Assembly: GCA_904066235.2 (NCBI GenBank) | Contig: CAJFCV020000004.1 | Span: forward strand, 2,914,001-2,978,000 | Source: Bursaphelenchus xylophilus | Taxonomy: Eukaryota > Nematoda > Chromadorea > Rhabditida > Aphelenchoididae | Reading direction: 5' to 3' | DNA length: 64,000 bases | In this document: piece after piece, positions 11,188-23,912 of the stretch | Numbering within the stretch: the stretch's first letter is position 1 | How the letters are laid out: every line of letters starts with the position of its first letter | The notes under the pieces: generated by a model | What the model was told of the DNA's origin: nothing | The model's input: only the letters and a program-made list of their open reading frames with translations | Database searches by the model: none | Made by a program: the position numbers and the translations under genes

Positions 11188-13489
11188 TTTGTGTTGGGAC
11201 ACCAAAATTTAGCTCAAAACAACGCCGCTCTTTCGATTGTCATGCCACCTAAAGGTTGGAAATGAATTGCAAAGGGTTGTCAAATACGCTCGCACAGAAA
11301 TTTCGATTATTTAATGCAAAAATCATGTTGTCTATCACAAACACGTCAAATGGCAAAGAACCGTGATAAAATGTAAAAATTAAGTAGATTCGAAATTTAA
11401 AATATGTTGAGGCGTATTTTTTAATGATCTGAAGTAAGGTAGCAGCGGAAATAGGACAGGAAAGTTGCGTTATATCAAAATATTAACCATGACTGTCAAA
11501 AAAATAGGTGTTGAAAAATTGAATTTTTTCAAAGAAAGAGACTGGCACTATTGCAAAAATCATAAGTAAATGAAGAAATAGGCCAAGTACTTTCTGAAAA
11601 GTTGAAAAACAACCGGTTGATAATACAAAGTTTTTGAAAAACGACGTTTTTTTTTGACCTTCAAATCAAGTGGAAGGTCAGAAGAAAAAGGTCCCCACAC
11701 GAAAATCGTCAACAAGCAATGATCTAGAAGCTACTTCTAAGTACTGTATATACTCTAAGGAAGTGCCTATTATACATTTCAGGCAGAGACAACAATGCGT
11801 CGACGCTTTGAGACAACTTTTTGGGTGCGGGTTGGGGGCAAAAACAACGATTTTTGACCTTTTTTCTCTCGTAATTCTCATTCGCTTATCAGTTTCTTCG
11901 TTGATAATTTTCTCGACCCTTAAGGAGAGGGCGAAACGTTGCGGCGAAGGCGGAGGGCGGGAGAGGCGCAGAGAGTGGGGCAACTTTTTTCGGAAGTTGA
12001 AAAGAAAAACAAATCAAAAAGTGATTGGGATTAGGGAGAAGGGGAAAGGGAGAGGGGTTGATTGCGGTCGACCGCTCGGTGCATAGTACATTGCAAGGTG
12101 ACATCATAACAAAGTCTTTAGAGGGGTAAAATACGGGACAGAAATTTTTTGAAGTTATGTAAAAATCATAGTAGTAAATAGTAAATAATTAAAAATATTC
12201 GGGAAAAAAGTTTAAAATTCTTGATTTTTATAATGAAACTGGTCCATAATGGAGTTAAAATTTTGCATACCATAAGATAGTCTTGCTTTGCAACAATACA
12301 AATTCGTATTTTTACCAAAAATCAACGCTATCTCCCAAAGTCATCAAAATTGAAAAACTGTATATATCTTTCATCGTATAACTTGATACCCAATCGGTTC
12401 TACGCCTATACAAAACATTACCTTCAAGTAAAAAAATGACACTCTTACAATTCCGTTCACGTGACGAATCACGTGAAAATAGCCGCTTTTTTGGCCATCA
12501 GCTACCAGCCGCGACAAATAATCGCTTCAGCGCGAGTTAATCCAAATTATATCAACTAATTTGACGAGTGCACTCCAAGACACAGTTGGAGCCCAGATAT
12601 AAAAGGACTTACGACATAAGCGGGTGTTAAAACATCAATAAAGATTTCATCAAACAGATGGCGAGGAATGACGAGAAAATCCGAAAAATTGCAAAATTCA
12701 GGTGTAAAGTGGGATAAGCAAAAGGTTAAGCGATTTTTTCGAAAGTTTCTTGCACTCTTGAGAATTTTCTGAGACGTCGATTTCAAAATACGACGGAAAA
12801 ATTTCGTTCTCAAAGATATGCTATGTTAAAAATTTCGAGCATATTTCATCGTATAAAATGTCCACAGCATAAACATTGAGAAAATTGTTATTGATATTGT
12901 AAAATACATATTCAATAACGATTTTGTCCATCAAAATCTTCAGCAAAGTATCAAGGAAATTGAAAAAATCGCTAACATATGAATTAGTATCATGTATAAT
13001 ATAGCTAATCCCAGAGGCCCTCAATAGACCAAGACGCCCATTTTTGCATTATATATAACAGCTGATGCTGTGAGGAATATTCTAGAATAATCTACAGTTT
13101 TAACAAAGCCGAAAAACCGGTGCTGTCGGCCAATCTTCTCCACTCTAGACTAGATGTCGGAGAATATTTTGAGAAGCGAAAGCTGGAAACTAAACTAACA
13201 AGAAGACAACCATCGGATGCCACGCTCTTAAATAGTCGTAAACTCACATTCCCCGAATGTTTTTATCCAGCCCCGCCCATTTTTTAATCCAAACTACAGT
13301 AGCCTTTCAAATACAGTATGCCGCAAAAAATCATCATTAAAGTCGTAAAAACAATGTGCCAAATTGAATGTGAATCCCAAAAGGTGTAATATGTATGTAA
13401 AAAAAGAATATTTAAATTAAATTTGATTACAATACAAAGATCGGCGTGAAAGAAGGGTTGGATCAAGACGGTTTAAATTTTGACTGTCA
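11188..13489. other. Region upstream of STAT, no gene recognised
   Basis: STAT is transcribed away from here, so its promoter should lie just right of 11187. Nothing else is supported. A 138-codon frame at 11670-12086 is low-complexity (Lys/Arg/Gly-rich end), lacks splice context and resembles no family. A lone TTTCATCGTATAAAATGTCC arm lies at about 12845. Confidence 0.5.
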
Positions 13490-13935
13490 AGGTAAATACC
13501 CCAAATTCAGTGCTCATATGGCCTTCAAACTTTGACCACTTTTAGGGCATAGGCCACGTATCAATCCCTGAAAATCTTAGCTCCCGGTTTCCAGAGGGAG
13601 CCGAGATATTGAACGATCTTTACGGCCAAAAGAGTACGTGAAACGAGGAGAGCGGTCAGAGAGAAACGCCCTAGAAAAACACTTTTTGGCCATATCTTTT
13701 CAAGTTTTACGCGGAAAAAATTAATTTTTTGGGGAAGTATTCCCTTCTATGGCAGAAATAGCAATGAAACTTTTCGTGCCGAAATTCGACAAAAAGTGTT
13801 AAATTATCGCCGACTTTCGATCTAAAAATCTCGGTTGTTTCTACAAAGCTAGGGTTTTCACACATATTCTTAAAAGAATTATTTGAAATTTGTGCCAAGT
13901 TTCATCAAAATCTGAGTGTCGCATTGGGGTACCTT
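13490..13935. repeat. Degenerate family B element
   Basis: Keeps the order of family B blocks: TACCCCAAATTC, a CACGTATCAATCCCTGAAAATCTTAG-like block, GAGAGCGGTCAGAGAG, TGGCCATATCTTTTC, TCTCGGTTGTTTCTAC, and TCATCAAAATCTGAGTGTCG at the far end. The ends have decayed. Confidence 0.6.
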
Positions 13936-13949
13936 TTTGAGCTGTTTAA

Positions 13950-14180
13950 TACAGGGTGGGGCATCTTTGTAGCCCGATTTAAAATGGCTATAACTTTTTT
14001 AGCTTTTGACCAAATCCTAAAATTCTTTTTTTCTCTGAATCCTCAGACGTCCCCATTTTGTTTAATACCAAGTATTTAATACCCATTTATTAGCTGACAT
14101 CAAAGGTTAATTAAAAACCAAAAGCACTAGTTTCCATGACTAACAAGGGAAGTATCCTTACAAAGATGCCCCACCCTGTA
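13950..14180. mobile_element. MITE with CAGGGTGGGGCATC ends
   Basis: Starts TACAGGGTGGGGCATCTTTG and ends CAAAGATGCCCCACCCTGTA, an exact inverse with TA on both borders. It is 231 bp with no coding content. The ends share CAGGGTGGG with the larger element at 49.8 kb. Confidence 0.8.
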
Positions 14181-14596
14181 GTTTCTCCTCCATAAATGGA
14201 CAAAAATTAAGCTTAAAAATGTTTAGTTTGAAGTCAAAAGAGCGTATTTTAAAAAAATCCGTTAATTACGCCATCACAAGAGCCCAAAAATCCCTAGTCG
14301 CGCCTTTGAAAACCATTTCGATCAAAAAGATCCTTTCCGAAAAATATTAATGAGCGCAAAAATTCCGCGACTCCCTTCGTCAACAAATATAGATGTGAAA
14401 TGTCTGGGAAAAACGTCGCTCTGATTACTGATCTATCAATTTTTTTTGGGCGTCTTGTTGGGGATGGACGAAATGATTCGGGAACTGTGGAAAAGCCGGG
14501 AGCAGGAGGATGGCAGAATACAAAGGCTGGGAGAAAGATCAGTTGACATAGAGCTTGATAAGTTTGCTTATGTATAACTAACAGGTACCAAAAAAT

Positions 14597-15133
14597 TTCG
14601 GGTCGACGACAGTTCGGATCAACACAAAATCGACCGATATACCATAGGGCGATCGATAGGTGGATACCTAAAAAAAGGTTGTAGGAAGTGCCTACGCCTG
14701 GCTAAGCCGTTAGATGGTCGGCGAAGGCTCAGCGGAGACTTGCAATATGTCCACTTTTCCTAATTTTAGCTATTACTATCGTTAGTTTTCTTTACCCTGA
14801 GTTAATGTAACATAAAAGACCAAAATTTGCGGCAAACAACGAAGATCCGTGACTTTTATCTAGATTCTATTGTTGTGGGTACATGTAAAATACCTTAAAA
14901 TAGATGATAAAATATCCTAGGCCCCGATCAATCTTATTATTTCTACTAACTAAACCTGCCTCCCCGTTCTATATATTGATGTGAGTACATCTAAGACACC
15001 CCAAAATAGATGAAAAGCTCTTCTAAGATCGATCAATCTTACTATTTCTACTAAACAAGCCCTTTCCTAGCCTCCTCCATGCATACAAGGACTAACCAAA
15101 CCGAGGCGATCCATAGTGGTTGACCCGAACTGT
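14597..15133. mobile_element. Family C element, reverse orientation
   Basis: The sequence begins AATTTCGGGTCGACGACAG, passes GCCGTTAGATGGTCGGCG and a TAGTTTTCTTTACCCTGAG block, and ends near GATCCATAGTGGTTGACCCG. These are the inverses of the blocks in the 10.1 kb copy. The TAGAT/ATCTTATTATTTCTAC part is present twice, so the copy is partly duplicated. Confidence 0.65.
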
Positions 15134-16163
15134 TGCTGAAGTCGTAGCGCCGTTTCGCCTACCCTCTTGGCGGAAAAGATCGCTGAATATCTCGGCAAAG
15201 CACTTGGCACCCTTCATTGTAAGCCCAACGGCCAAAAAATAAATGATTTTGCCTCTGATAGCTCTTTCATTTCCCACGTCTCTACGCTCACAAAGATCGC
15301 TCACTTTTTAGGCTCGAACCCTAAAAGCTGAGGTAATGTTTTTTCAGTACTAATTATAAGATATAGACAAGATATAGGCACAGAAATTTGCAGATTTCTG
15401 CATTTAGAACGATCAATATATTGGAATTAAGTTTGGCGAAAGCTATTCTACTCCTCAATTTGCCATTGACGTCAATTTCCCTCGCAAATTCTCCCCAGCG
15501 ATCTTCCCGCTCTTACCAGAAGCCTCTGCATATTCCAACATCTCTGAATCATCACAAATAACTCCAAAACTGCGCCCGAAACACACAGGGCCGCCCTCGA
15601 TTCCCGGCCTAATCCCGATATTTTCGGGGGGCACGCGGAGGGTGGCTGTAACGCAGATGGATAAGTCGCTTATGCACAAACTGCAAACTTCACAAGCAAT
15701 CTGCTCGAGGGAGCGATGAAGCGAGTGAGCGGGCTTATCTACAGTACTCGCCGCACGTACTCAGCAGGCATTACAATGACTATTATACGCAAAAGTCGTG
15801 TTCAGTTGTAACCATGGGCGACAAAATCTGCATATGTTTTTTTACGGCGGTGAACCGTTCGTTCATTCGTTCGCAAAGAAGAAGACGTCGCATAAGAGGT
15901 GGAAATGAAGTTCTAAAGCACAAAGTATTGTATTAATACCGAGAAGGGGAGAAAGAAGAAAATCCGAAATAGCTCCCAATTTGATGACATTACATATAAG
16001 ATATAATAAAATAAAAAATAGAGTTTTCTATGGAAATTTCGAGAATTATGACGTGTAGAAATCATCCTCCCTGCTACTAGTCCGTCCGCAAAGTCGCTGG
16101 AATCATTTTTGACGTTTCCATTGCGCAAGAAAACTCAGGGCGTGAGCGACAGCCCAAAAAACA
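15134..16163. other. Non-repetitive stretch with one possible exon
   Basis: Less repetitive than its surroundings and slightly richer in GC around 15450-15740. One exon-like open stretch is listed separately. I see no other gene. Confidence 0.4.
15517..15738 (-). pseudogene. Possible orphan exon, Cys-rich, unrecognised
   Basis: An open stretch of about 74 codons on the minus strand lies between a plausible acceptor (ACTGTAG, 15739 side) and a good donor (TCTG|GTAAGAG at 15516). It reads like protein rather than repeat: SLEQIACEVCSLCISDL, then a segment rich in Gly and Pro, then CFGRSFGVICDD. No matching first or last exon was found on either side, so it may be the remnant of a lost gene or chance. 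I do not recognise the family. Confidence 0.25.
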
Positions 16164-17006
16164 TACAGTGGAGGACCTGATCCATTGGCCAAAAACGTAC
16201 CATTTTTGCATCCGGGAAGTATCAAAATGCAGCAAAATACCAAGTGAAACAACTCCGATTTCACAAGGAAAGTACTTTTATGGGGGCTCCTACTTTTTGA
16301 CAGGACATATCTCAAAAAATCAGAAAAGATGTGCTGATCAAAGATATATAAATCTTAGCTGCCCATTTTAGGTTTTTAGGGGTGAAAACTCAATCGGAAG
16401 TTGACTTAAAGTCCTATATGAACCCCTTTTCGCTTAACTTTTCACAGGTTTACAATTTTTATTTTGGCTTAAAATGATGTTTATTGAGTTTCTAAGACGT
16501 AATAAGACAGTCTTGGCCCAAAAATTTATTTTTCCGACCTTCAACTTCAAAAAAAGTTAATTCAGCCCAAAAGGGAAATCGAACCTGTGCGGCGTCCCCC
16601 TCTTGATTCCTAGACTACGGCACTAACCACTCGGCCACACCGCTCTCTTCCGAAGGAAGAGACCGAGTGCGCTTTTTATCGTTTCGAATGCCTGCGCCTT
16701 TTGTAGGGAAATTAAGCCAGTTTTTGGGCATTTTCACCCCTAAAAACCTAAAATGGGCAGCTAAGATTTATATATCCTTGATCAGCGCATTTTTTCTGAT
16801 TTTTTGAGATATGTCCCGTCAAAAAGTAGGAGCCCCCATAAAAGTACTTTCCTTGTCAAAAGCAAGCCCACTCTTTTTGTGCGGGAAAAGGCGCGCGGTC
16901 CAAAACGGAGTTTTTAGTTGAAGAAGGAGGCATTTTGCCACATTTTTGATACTTCCGGGATGCAAAATGATACGTTTTTTGCCGTTGGATCAGGTCCCTC
17001 ACTGTA
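16164..17006. mobile_element. Family A MITE interrupted by a second foldback element
   Basis: The outer ends, TACAGTGGAGGACCTGATCC at 16164 and GATCAGGTCCCTCACTGTA at 17006, are family A. Between them sits another palindrome: 16259-16388 (AAGGAAAGTACTTTTATGGG to TAGGGGTGAAAA) reappears inverted at 16730-16860. The inner element therefore appears to have inserted into a family A copy, making a nested pair. Confidence 0.7.
16563..16646 (-). pseudogene. tRNA-like relic (serine-type arrangement)
   Basis: The minus strand shows an A-box-like GTGGCCGAGTGGTTAG near the start and a B-box-like GGTTCGATTTC about 45 nt later, close to the pol III consensus. A GGGGGACGCC stretch in between fits the long variable arm of serine or leucine tRNAs. 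The apparent anticodon loop is CTAGGAA. The 3' side does not pair with the 5' end to make an acceptor stem, so this is a decayed tRNA or a tRNA-derived element, not a working gene. It lies in the loop of the foldback at 16259-16860. Confidence 0.45.
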
Positions 17007-18227
17007 TTGCACGGTGCGAAAAGCAGGAAATTGCACAGTGCAAAGTGGATTCTTTTTTATCATATTGCATGTCGCCAAAATCACCCCAGCGACTTTGCTG
17101 ATAGACTAGTACCACAGAAAGAGTCTCCTCGCTAGTCATTCCGCTGGATCAGCCAAGTACCTTGGCCCTTCTTGTGGCCTAAAAAAGGGCTGAATAAATC
17201 GGCAGCACCTTCAAAAAGCATAAGCTATCTAACAATTGTAAGTGTTTCAGAAAATAAAACAAAGCGCTTTGAGGTCATTTCTAACCAATTTCAAGTGAGC
17301 CTCACTTCATACAGTTACGTTTTGACCCCTTACAACTATCTCTATAACTAGCTTTTCGACCGGACAAAAAATCCAGGAGCAAGAATAAAATTTAAGTTCA
17401 ACGAACAGAGGAGCAAAAAAAATCATTGATAAAAGGAACATGTTGGTACACAGAGGTTAATTTTGGCCTAAAAGCGACTGGAACCTCTGGAAATTTTCTT
17501 AATAAAAAGATTTTGCTGTATATAACTTTGCTTTTGACAAAACTGTTTGGGGGTGACTACGTCTATCATTTAGCAGAATTAAAAAAAATACTGATGGTGG
17601 TATTAATCGACGTGTTCTGTTAAATTCATCAACGCGACCAGAGTCACGCCACATGTTGTTTTTAACAAGTTGCCAATTGTTTTTAATTTCCTATTTCGAA
17701 GATGGGCGACAATTGATCTTTAAGCTCAAAAGAGCCGACTTTCTCTGCACACTTTTCGCTTTACTCAGCGCAAAGCAAGACCTTGACTTTCGCACCTTCT
17801 CCAATATGAAAGTGTAAAAAGATCGGCGGAATGAATCAAATTAAAGTTAAGAGTGCAAACAAATTCCCGTCAACAACTGAGCGGGAAATACTGTACGCGG
17901 TTGGCACCAACTTCTCCGACCAATCTAACCAGTTGTTTTTGAGTCAAAATGGACCACAAGATTATCAGTAAACCAGCTGTGTGGTTGAGATATTGGTTGT
18001 TTTCAAATTTTGATGATAATAACGTGAGGACTCGGTGAACTGACTTCCAAAATAGACACGTGGTAGTCGGTGCGGTGGCTCGGCAATATCAATATTTTTT
18101 GATATAATGTCTATATCGAACCAAAGAAATTCTCATCAGAGAGCTATGAGCAAAAACTCTTGTATCGCACAAGTCGTATTCATGAGGGAAGGACTCAACG
18201 CAAGATTTCTGTACAGTATATTCTGCA
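17007..18227. other. Gap with no gene recognised
   Basis: About 1.2 kb without a credible coding frame. The part at 17110-17390 resembles 20930-21220 at low identity (GAGTCTCCTCGCTAGTC against GGGTCTTCTCGCTTGC, then a shared order of weaker blocks ending AATCCAGGA), so it is probably an old dispersed repeat. Confidence 0.4.
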
Positions 18228-18480
18228 TACCGTGACTGACCGGATTCAGTGGCAAAAAACGTATCATTTTGCACCCGGGAAGTATCAAAAAATGCAGCAA
18301 AATACCTCCCTCTCCAACTAAAAAAACTCCGTTTTGAAGGGCGCGCCGTTTCCCTCACAAATAGAGCTTTTGAAATCGGAGTTTTTCACTTGAAGAGGGA
18401 GGTATTTTGCTACATTTTTGGATACTTCCCGGATGTAAAATGGTACATTTTTTTGCCACTGGATCAGGTCCGCCACTGTA
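18228..18480. mobile_element. Family A MITE
   Basis: The left end is degenerate (ATACCGTGACTGACCGGATT), while the right end is clean (GATCAGGTCCGCCACTGTA). The core GCACCCGGGAAGTATC and its inverse are separated by about 120 bp that includes CTCCGTTTTGAAGGGCGCGCC. Confidence 0.75.
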
Positions 18481-18720
18481 CCAGTCTCATCGCAGTCATG
18501 TTTCACTTCCTAAAGATTCTAGCTGGCTCTCACCGTACCTAAACGGGTCTGCTCAACCGTTGCTACAAATCAAAAGTCAATACTTTTTATCAAAAACAAT
18601 GGGCCTTTGCCCAAAGAACTTTCAGGAATCACGAGTTGATCTATCACTGCGCAAATGTTGTTTCTAGTTTGCTTGGCTTGATCAACGCCTTATTACGCTG
18701 GAAGTTTCAAAGAGGTATTG

Positions 18721-18933
18721 TACAGTGACGGACCTGATCCAGTGGCAAAACATGTACCGTTTTGCATCCGGGAAGTATCAAAAAATGTGCCAAAATACCT
18801 CCCTCTCCAACTAAAAAAAGCCTTTGAAATCCGAGATCTTCCACTTGGAGAGGGAGAAATTTTGCTACATTTTTGATGCTTCCCGGATGCAAAATGGAAC
18901 GGTTTTTGCCGCTGGATCAGGTCCGCCACTGTA
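18721..18933. mobile_element. Family A MITE
   Basis: Starts TACAGTGACGGACCTGATCC and ends GATCAGGTCCGCCACTGTA, with inverse arms around a short centre. At 213 bp it is shorter than the other full copies. Confidence 0.8.
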
Positions 18934-18969
18934 TAGCCATCCTGTCAAAATGAAGGAATATCTTTTTTC

Positions 18970-19198
18970 ACGTCAAACTGAGATAAGCTAAAACGGTTCA
19001 GTGAACCAATTGGCAACTCGCCAAAAAAAGACGCGGAAAAACTTTTTGTCCTGAAAGAAATGGGGAAGTTTTGGAGCGAGAGAGTACGTTTTTGCGCGTC
19101 GTTTCTCTGTCTTCTCTGTGCAATCAAGACGAAGTGTAAAAAACCGATAGCAAAGAGTCTATTCCGGTCACCAGACTCCTAAGTTTGACGTGCGTCGC
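18970..19198. mobile_element. Family D MITE
   Basis: Begins ACGTCAAACTGAGATAAGC and ends TCCTAAGTTTGACGTGCG, which is the inverse. Interior blocks are GGCAACTCGCCAAAAAAAGA, GAAATGGGGAAGTTTTGG, CTGTCTTCTCTGTGCAATC and GGGTCTATTCCGGTCACCG-type. Other copies lie at 19.8, 35.5, 36.8 and 39.2 kb. Confidence 0.8.
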
Positions 19199-19839
19199 TT
19201 TACTAATCCCCTGCATACTGTAGCGCAAAAATAGATTCATTTCGAATCTGCATTCCATTAGACGGATCAAAACTCCATCTCTTACGGTAGTTTGGCATGC
19301 CTCTTTCTTCATAATCCATCTCTATCTTCATCCTCGGCTACGGTATTCTCCTGGGATCACGGGGGAAAATTTAATTTCACAAATAACATCCAAGACGCTT
19401 AGAGGAGGGGTTTTGGAGAGTGGGAAGAGAGATGTAAAGATGACTTATGACAAAGGAATGGAATATAATAGAATTGAGGCATTGGTGAAATGAAAGATGG
19501 TGGTACTAAAAAGGCTTGAATTAAGGAGTGCACCAAGTTATAAAAAGGAGGGTACAAAGTTACGTTTATACCTAGGCGATCCTACTGGGATGGTCTGAAG
19601 AATCTTTAGTTTCTTTGATGCGTTGAAGTCTGTTAGTGGAAAAAGTTGCAGCGGATAGTGAAGAACATGGTGGCGTTTACTGAGCCCCATCGCAATTACA
19701 ATGGCCCCTCTCTATAGCGAACAGCAGAAACGTGACAAAAAACGATGACTTTACAGGTCATGACAAAGAATTTCAAGCACGAATAAATTGCTGTAAGACA
19801 AAGTGTGTCTTATAACGGGTATTACCCCTTCCGAAACGT

Positions 19840-20056
19840 GGCACATCAAACTGAGATAAATTAAACTGGTTCAGTGAACGGATAGGCAATCCGCCAAAAA
19901 ATGTCGCGAAAAAACTTTTGGTCGGTGAAGAAATGGGGAACTTTTGGGGCGAGAGAGCTTTTTTCTCTGTCTTCTCTGGCAAACCAAGACGAAGTGTAAA
20001 AACCCTATAGCGAAGGGTCTATTCCGCTTACCGGACTCCTCAGTTTGACGTGCGTT
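19840..20056. mobile_element. Family D MITE
   Basis: The left end is GCACATCAAACTGAGATAAA and the right end is CTCCTCAGTTTGACGTGCG. The order of interior blocks matches the copy 0.9 kb upstream. Confidence 0.75.
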
Positions 20057-21241
20057 GTACATCCCCCTGTAAAAAAGTAAAATTAAGATATATACCGTAA
20101 TCCCATAATTCCAGAGCCCCAAACCCAGCCTTCAACTTTGTGAGGTCTAAAAATCCAAAAACATAAAAATGATCCCAATTGTCACTCCTACAATTTCCAA
20201 ACCTTATCAAAACAAACACTTTTATCCGATCCCCTCAAACATCAGCTGCTCAGCTTCTCAATTATGACAATTTGTTTGACAATAAGCGCTTGAAAATAAA
20301 CATTTTACAATAATCGCCTCAAGACATTTCGCAATAAATCTCCGAGAATTCGCGCTTAACTCGCATTTCGCAAATTGACATGGCGACATTTCAATAGAGG
20401 CTTTTAGTCTTAATTGAGCCGCAGGGCGTTAAGCCGCTTTCTGAGCCGCTTCATCCCCCCTCTACCGTTCCAAACATGGAGACGCCGCTTGCGCAAGACG
20501 TTAAAGTACGCGTAAATAAACAACTGTTGTAGGAGGTCCCGAAAACGATTAAAAGATTTTTCAACGGGTAAGAGATCAAAGGGTAATAAACAAACAGTGT
20601 AGATCTGTTTTAAAATGGCCAAAATAGGGTCTGAATAACAAATGGTGGTTTGGAAATTTGAATAATCAATTTGGCCACGAAATCTGACCAAATTAGTTTG
20701 TGCTGTTTGTACTTTGATTATTTGAATTTTCTAACAAATACATAGCATGGACCAGGGATCATAAGGAAACGAACTATCAGCCTGTCGGAAAAATTCTGAT
20801 CCCCATCGGGGGCAAAATGTTAGTCGAAAAAGGGGACAGTCGCGCATCAAATCTACAACTGCGATTAGTTGTCGCAAAGCAATGATAGACGATCCTAAGG
20901 AATCGATACGACCGATAACTATTCTCCTGAATGACGGATAGTATCTTGCAAAGGGTCTTCTCGCTTGCTATACTGCTGGTTCGCCCAAGCATGATCGCCC
21001 TTTTTTAGGCCTGCAAAACATTGACGACTAATTTGACTCTCCTCCAAAGCATAGGCTAACAAGTTTGCAAGTTTTTTTCAGAAATTGAAACTAGTTGCTT
21101 TTAGGCCTTTTATCACTATTTTATGTTAAGTGACCATCACTTGAGACAATAAACTTTCTAGCCCGTTAAAACTAACTCTTGCGACTGACTTGGATATAAA
21201 AATCCAGGACTAGCTAGTAAGTAGAAACTCAGGCGTGTAAT
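20057..21241. other. Gap with no gene recognised
   Basis: Short frames only (93 codons at most), with no splice context and no recognisable domain. It contains the diverged partner of 17110-17390. Confidence 0.4.
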
Positions 21242-21974
21242 ATTAAGGTGTCCCATAAGTATCGTTCATTCTCGAGAGGGATTTATGTAGTCTCGCTACG
21301 GTCACCTAAATAACTGCACCATTTAATGTTTGGTATTGCTAAAACTGTGATCTCTTAGGCCTCAAAATATAGCATAAAACCCCAAACTAACGACAGGCCC
21401 TACGAGTAGAAAATTGATATTCTTTAACATCCATTCGTGGGGCTAGCTAGAAAAAAGAGGTTTCTTTCGGGGCAGTGTGGGTCTCAGGATATCTTTTTCT
21501 TGTCTTATCATATGCGGTTTAAAAGTGCAATTCTTCAGCTATAAAACCGTATCTCCAACATCCCCATAATACAATTCAAAGCTCACAAGGATTCACACAA
21601 CTTGACGACCCAAAAACAGCAAGACTTATACAGGGTGCGGCAAAAAATGGAAACTTTTTTTCATTGGGTCCTGACGCGAAAATTTTTTCAGTACAGCAAA
21701 ATTATTTTCATACCATTAAATTCTACGTGGTTTTTCTCCTAGGCCTTATAATTTGATCTCCATATTGTTTTATTAACATTCTTTTTTTGAATGTCAAACA
21801 GAGGGACCTCGTTTTCGGAGCTGTTTTTTAAGAAATGCTAATTTGCCCGGTATAGAAAGGACGTTGTGTCCAAAGTAATCACACAACGCAAGGAGCTCGT
21901 CAACAATTTTAAGCGTCCTCTAGGTGAAAGAAAATGAGCCAAAAATCAGCAAGCCTTATGGGATACCCTAATAT
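21242..21974. repeat. Possible inverted-repeat element with GGTGTCCCATAAG ends
   Basis: Left end TTAAGGTGTCCCATAAGTAT and right end CTTATGGGATACCCTAATAT are approximate inverses about 730 bp apart. Inside, at 21634, lies TACAGGGTGCGGCAAAAAAT, which resembles a different MITE end also seen at 54497. No coding content. Confidence 0.4.
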
Positions 21975-22810
21975 ATGTATATGAAAAAGTAATGGCCCAT
22001 AGTAAATGTGCCCACCAAATAGTCGCCCAAACACCCACCGATCCCGTCCCTCCAAAACCCCGCCGACATCATCAATAACATCAACAACATCTCCATCCGC
22101 TTACACATCTCCTCCAAAACAATAACCCTAATCCGAAGCACATGATCTCGGCCCGACGACGTTATTTTTGTTTACAAAAACTCTGATCCATTAATGTGTT
22201 GCGCAATGGCCAAAGTCCGCGACCGTTTTAATGGAATCCGCTGTTAATTACAATACGCTTTGCGGCGGGCTTATTTCTGGGCCCCACGGATTATTGACGA
22301 TTGTAAAAGTTTGGGCAGATTGTAATTACAAAATTGGCGTTTTTTTGGACATTGTTGTGGGATTGTAAAGGTTTCTTGGACGGGGTTTCGAAACTGCGTC
22401 TATTTTTGGGTTCTTGATAGGAGGCTTGAAATTACAGCGAGGAATAACCCAAGGGCCCAAGTAAAATTTTGCTAGAGAAGTATGTGATTGTGGACGCCGT
22501 TTGCAGAAAGATACGATAGTTTAAGTTACAAGCTATGTTTTAGCCGAGGGCTTAGCATCTTCCTGACCCTTGAACCTGCCAAGAATCAAATTTTTTTCAA
22601 ATAATACACGGTGGTTCAGCCGAAGCTTCCATCCTTATTTCAAATTTCTCCGCTAATAATGCACCAATTTCTGCAAAATTTATATCAAATTGAAGCTGAG
22701 GTGACCCATTTTTTGTCCACCAATTATGAGGAGCCCAAGTTCACGGAGGATCCCGTTCGCTGACCTTTGACATTTTCATTCCAAATTTTAGAGCCCGAAA
22801 TCGGTGAAAC
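21975..22810. other. Gap with no gene recognised
   Basis: AT-rich, non-repetitive by eye, with no frame above 60 codons that has coding character. Confidence 0.4.
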
Positions 22811-23264
22811 TTACAGGGGAAGTACCCCAAGTGCGACGCTCAGATTTTCTTTAAATTTTGCACACACGTCGGGTATGGACTAGATATCAATTCCTGAAAG
22901 TTTTAGCTCGCGCTTTGCGGGCGCTGCCGAGATATCAAACGATTTTTGCCGCCGAGAGAGCTCGCTAAACGTGGAGAGCGGTCAGAGAGAAAAGCATTTT
23001 TTGGCCATAACTTTGGCAGTTTCGTGCGGAAAATTTTGATTTTTTGTAGAAACATTATTCTTTACGGTAGAAATAGGCACGAAACTTTTCGTGCCGAAAT
23101 TGGGCAAAAAATGTTAAATTATCGCCGAGTTTTGACTAAAAATCTCGGTTGTTTCTGCAAAACGCGAGCTAGGATTTTCGCATATATTTTAGAAAAAATT
23201 ATTCTAAATTTGTGCCAAGTTTAATCAAAATCCGAGCGTCGCACTTGGAGTGCTTCCCCTGTTA
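22811..23264. mobile_element. Family B element, full length
   Basis: Starts TTACAGGGGAAGTACCCCAA and ends ACTTGGAGTGCTTCCCCTGTTA, which contains the inverse. At 454 bp it is the cleanest copy in the window. The 92-codon frame at 22946-23224 is part of the element. Confidence 0.8.
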
Positions 23265-23912
23265 GAAAATTTTTGCAATGATTTTCAATTGAGTTTCTCG
23301 GACTTGGAAAATTTATGAATTTACGGCAAAAACAAAGTCGCCAAATTAGCCTAAAATTTTTTAAAAAGGTAAATTTCACAGAAGTACCAAGTACCTAACA
23401 AGCATATTTTAATCCGACGAGGTACCAAATCTAACGAATAAAAACGAAGCTGAAAACCCCTGTATTTATCGTTAGAATAGAAAAAGCTCTGAAACAAATT
23501 ATCATTCTTTCCCAAAGAGCTTCAGAAAGGTGTGGCCGAATTTATTTTCATCAAGTCGTGTATAGAACATGCATCAATTCTTATGGTTCTAGTTCGCATT
23601 TTTGTATAAACAGAGAACAAAATAAAGCCCGCCTAGAACACAAACTCTTCAGAATTTTATCTTTTGATTAGTCTCAACTACGATTTTCAATTGAGGGCTA
23701 GAGGAATGCAGAGTAAAATTTCCCGTAAATGACATTTTCTGGGACGAAGTTGGTCATATTTGAGGCTTCATAAAAACCGTTATTATAAACTTGAGCGTAC
23801 ACAACATATATCAGTAGATAGCGTTTTCAACGTTCTTTCAGGTGATATTAACAGAAATTTCGAGAACTTTAATTATACTTGTTAAAATTCCACAGCAAAA
23901 AAACGGCACGGC

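Noticed and set aside
11670..12086. A 138-codon plus-strand frame upstream of the STAT gene.
   Set aside because: The composition is biased at its end, there is no recognisable domain, and a similar-length frame exists antisense; not enough to call a gene.
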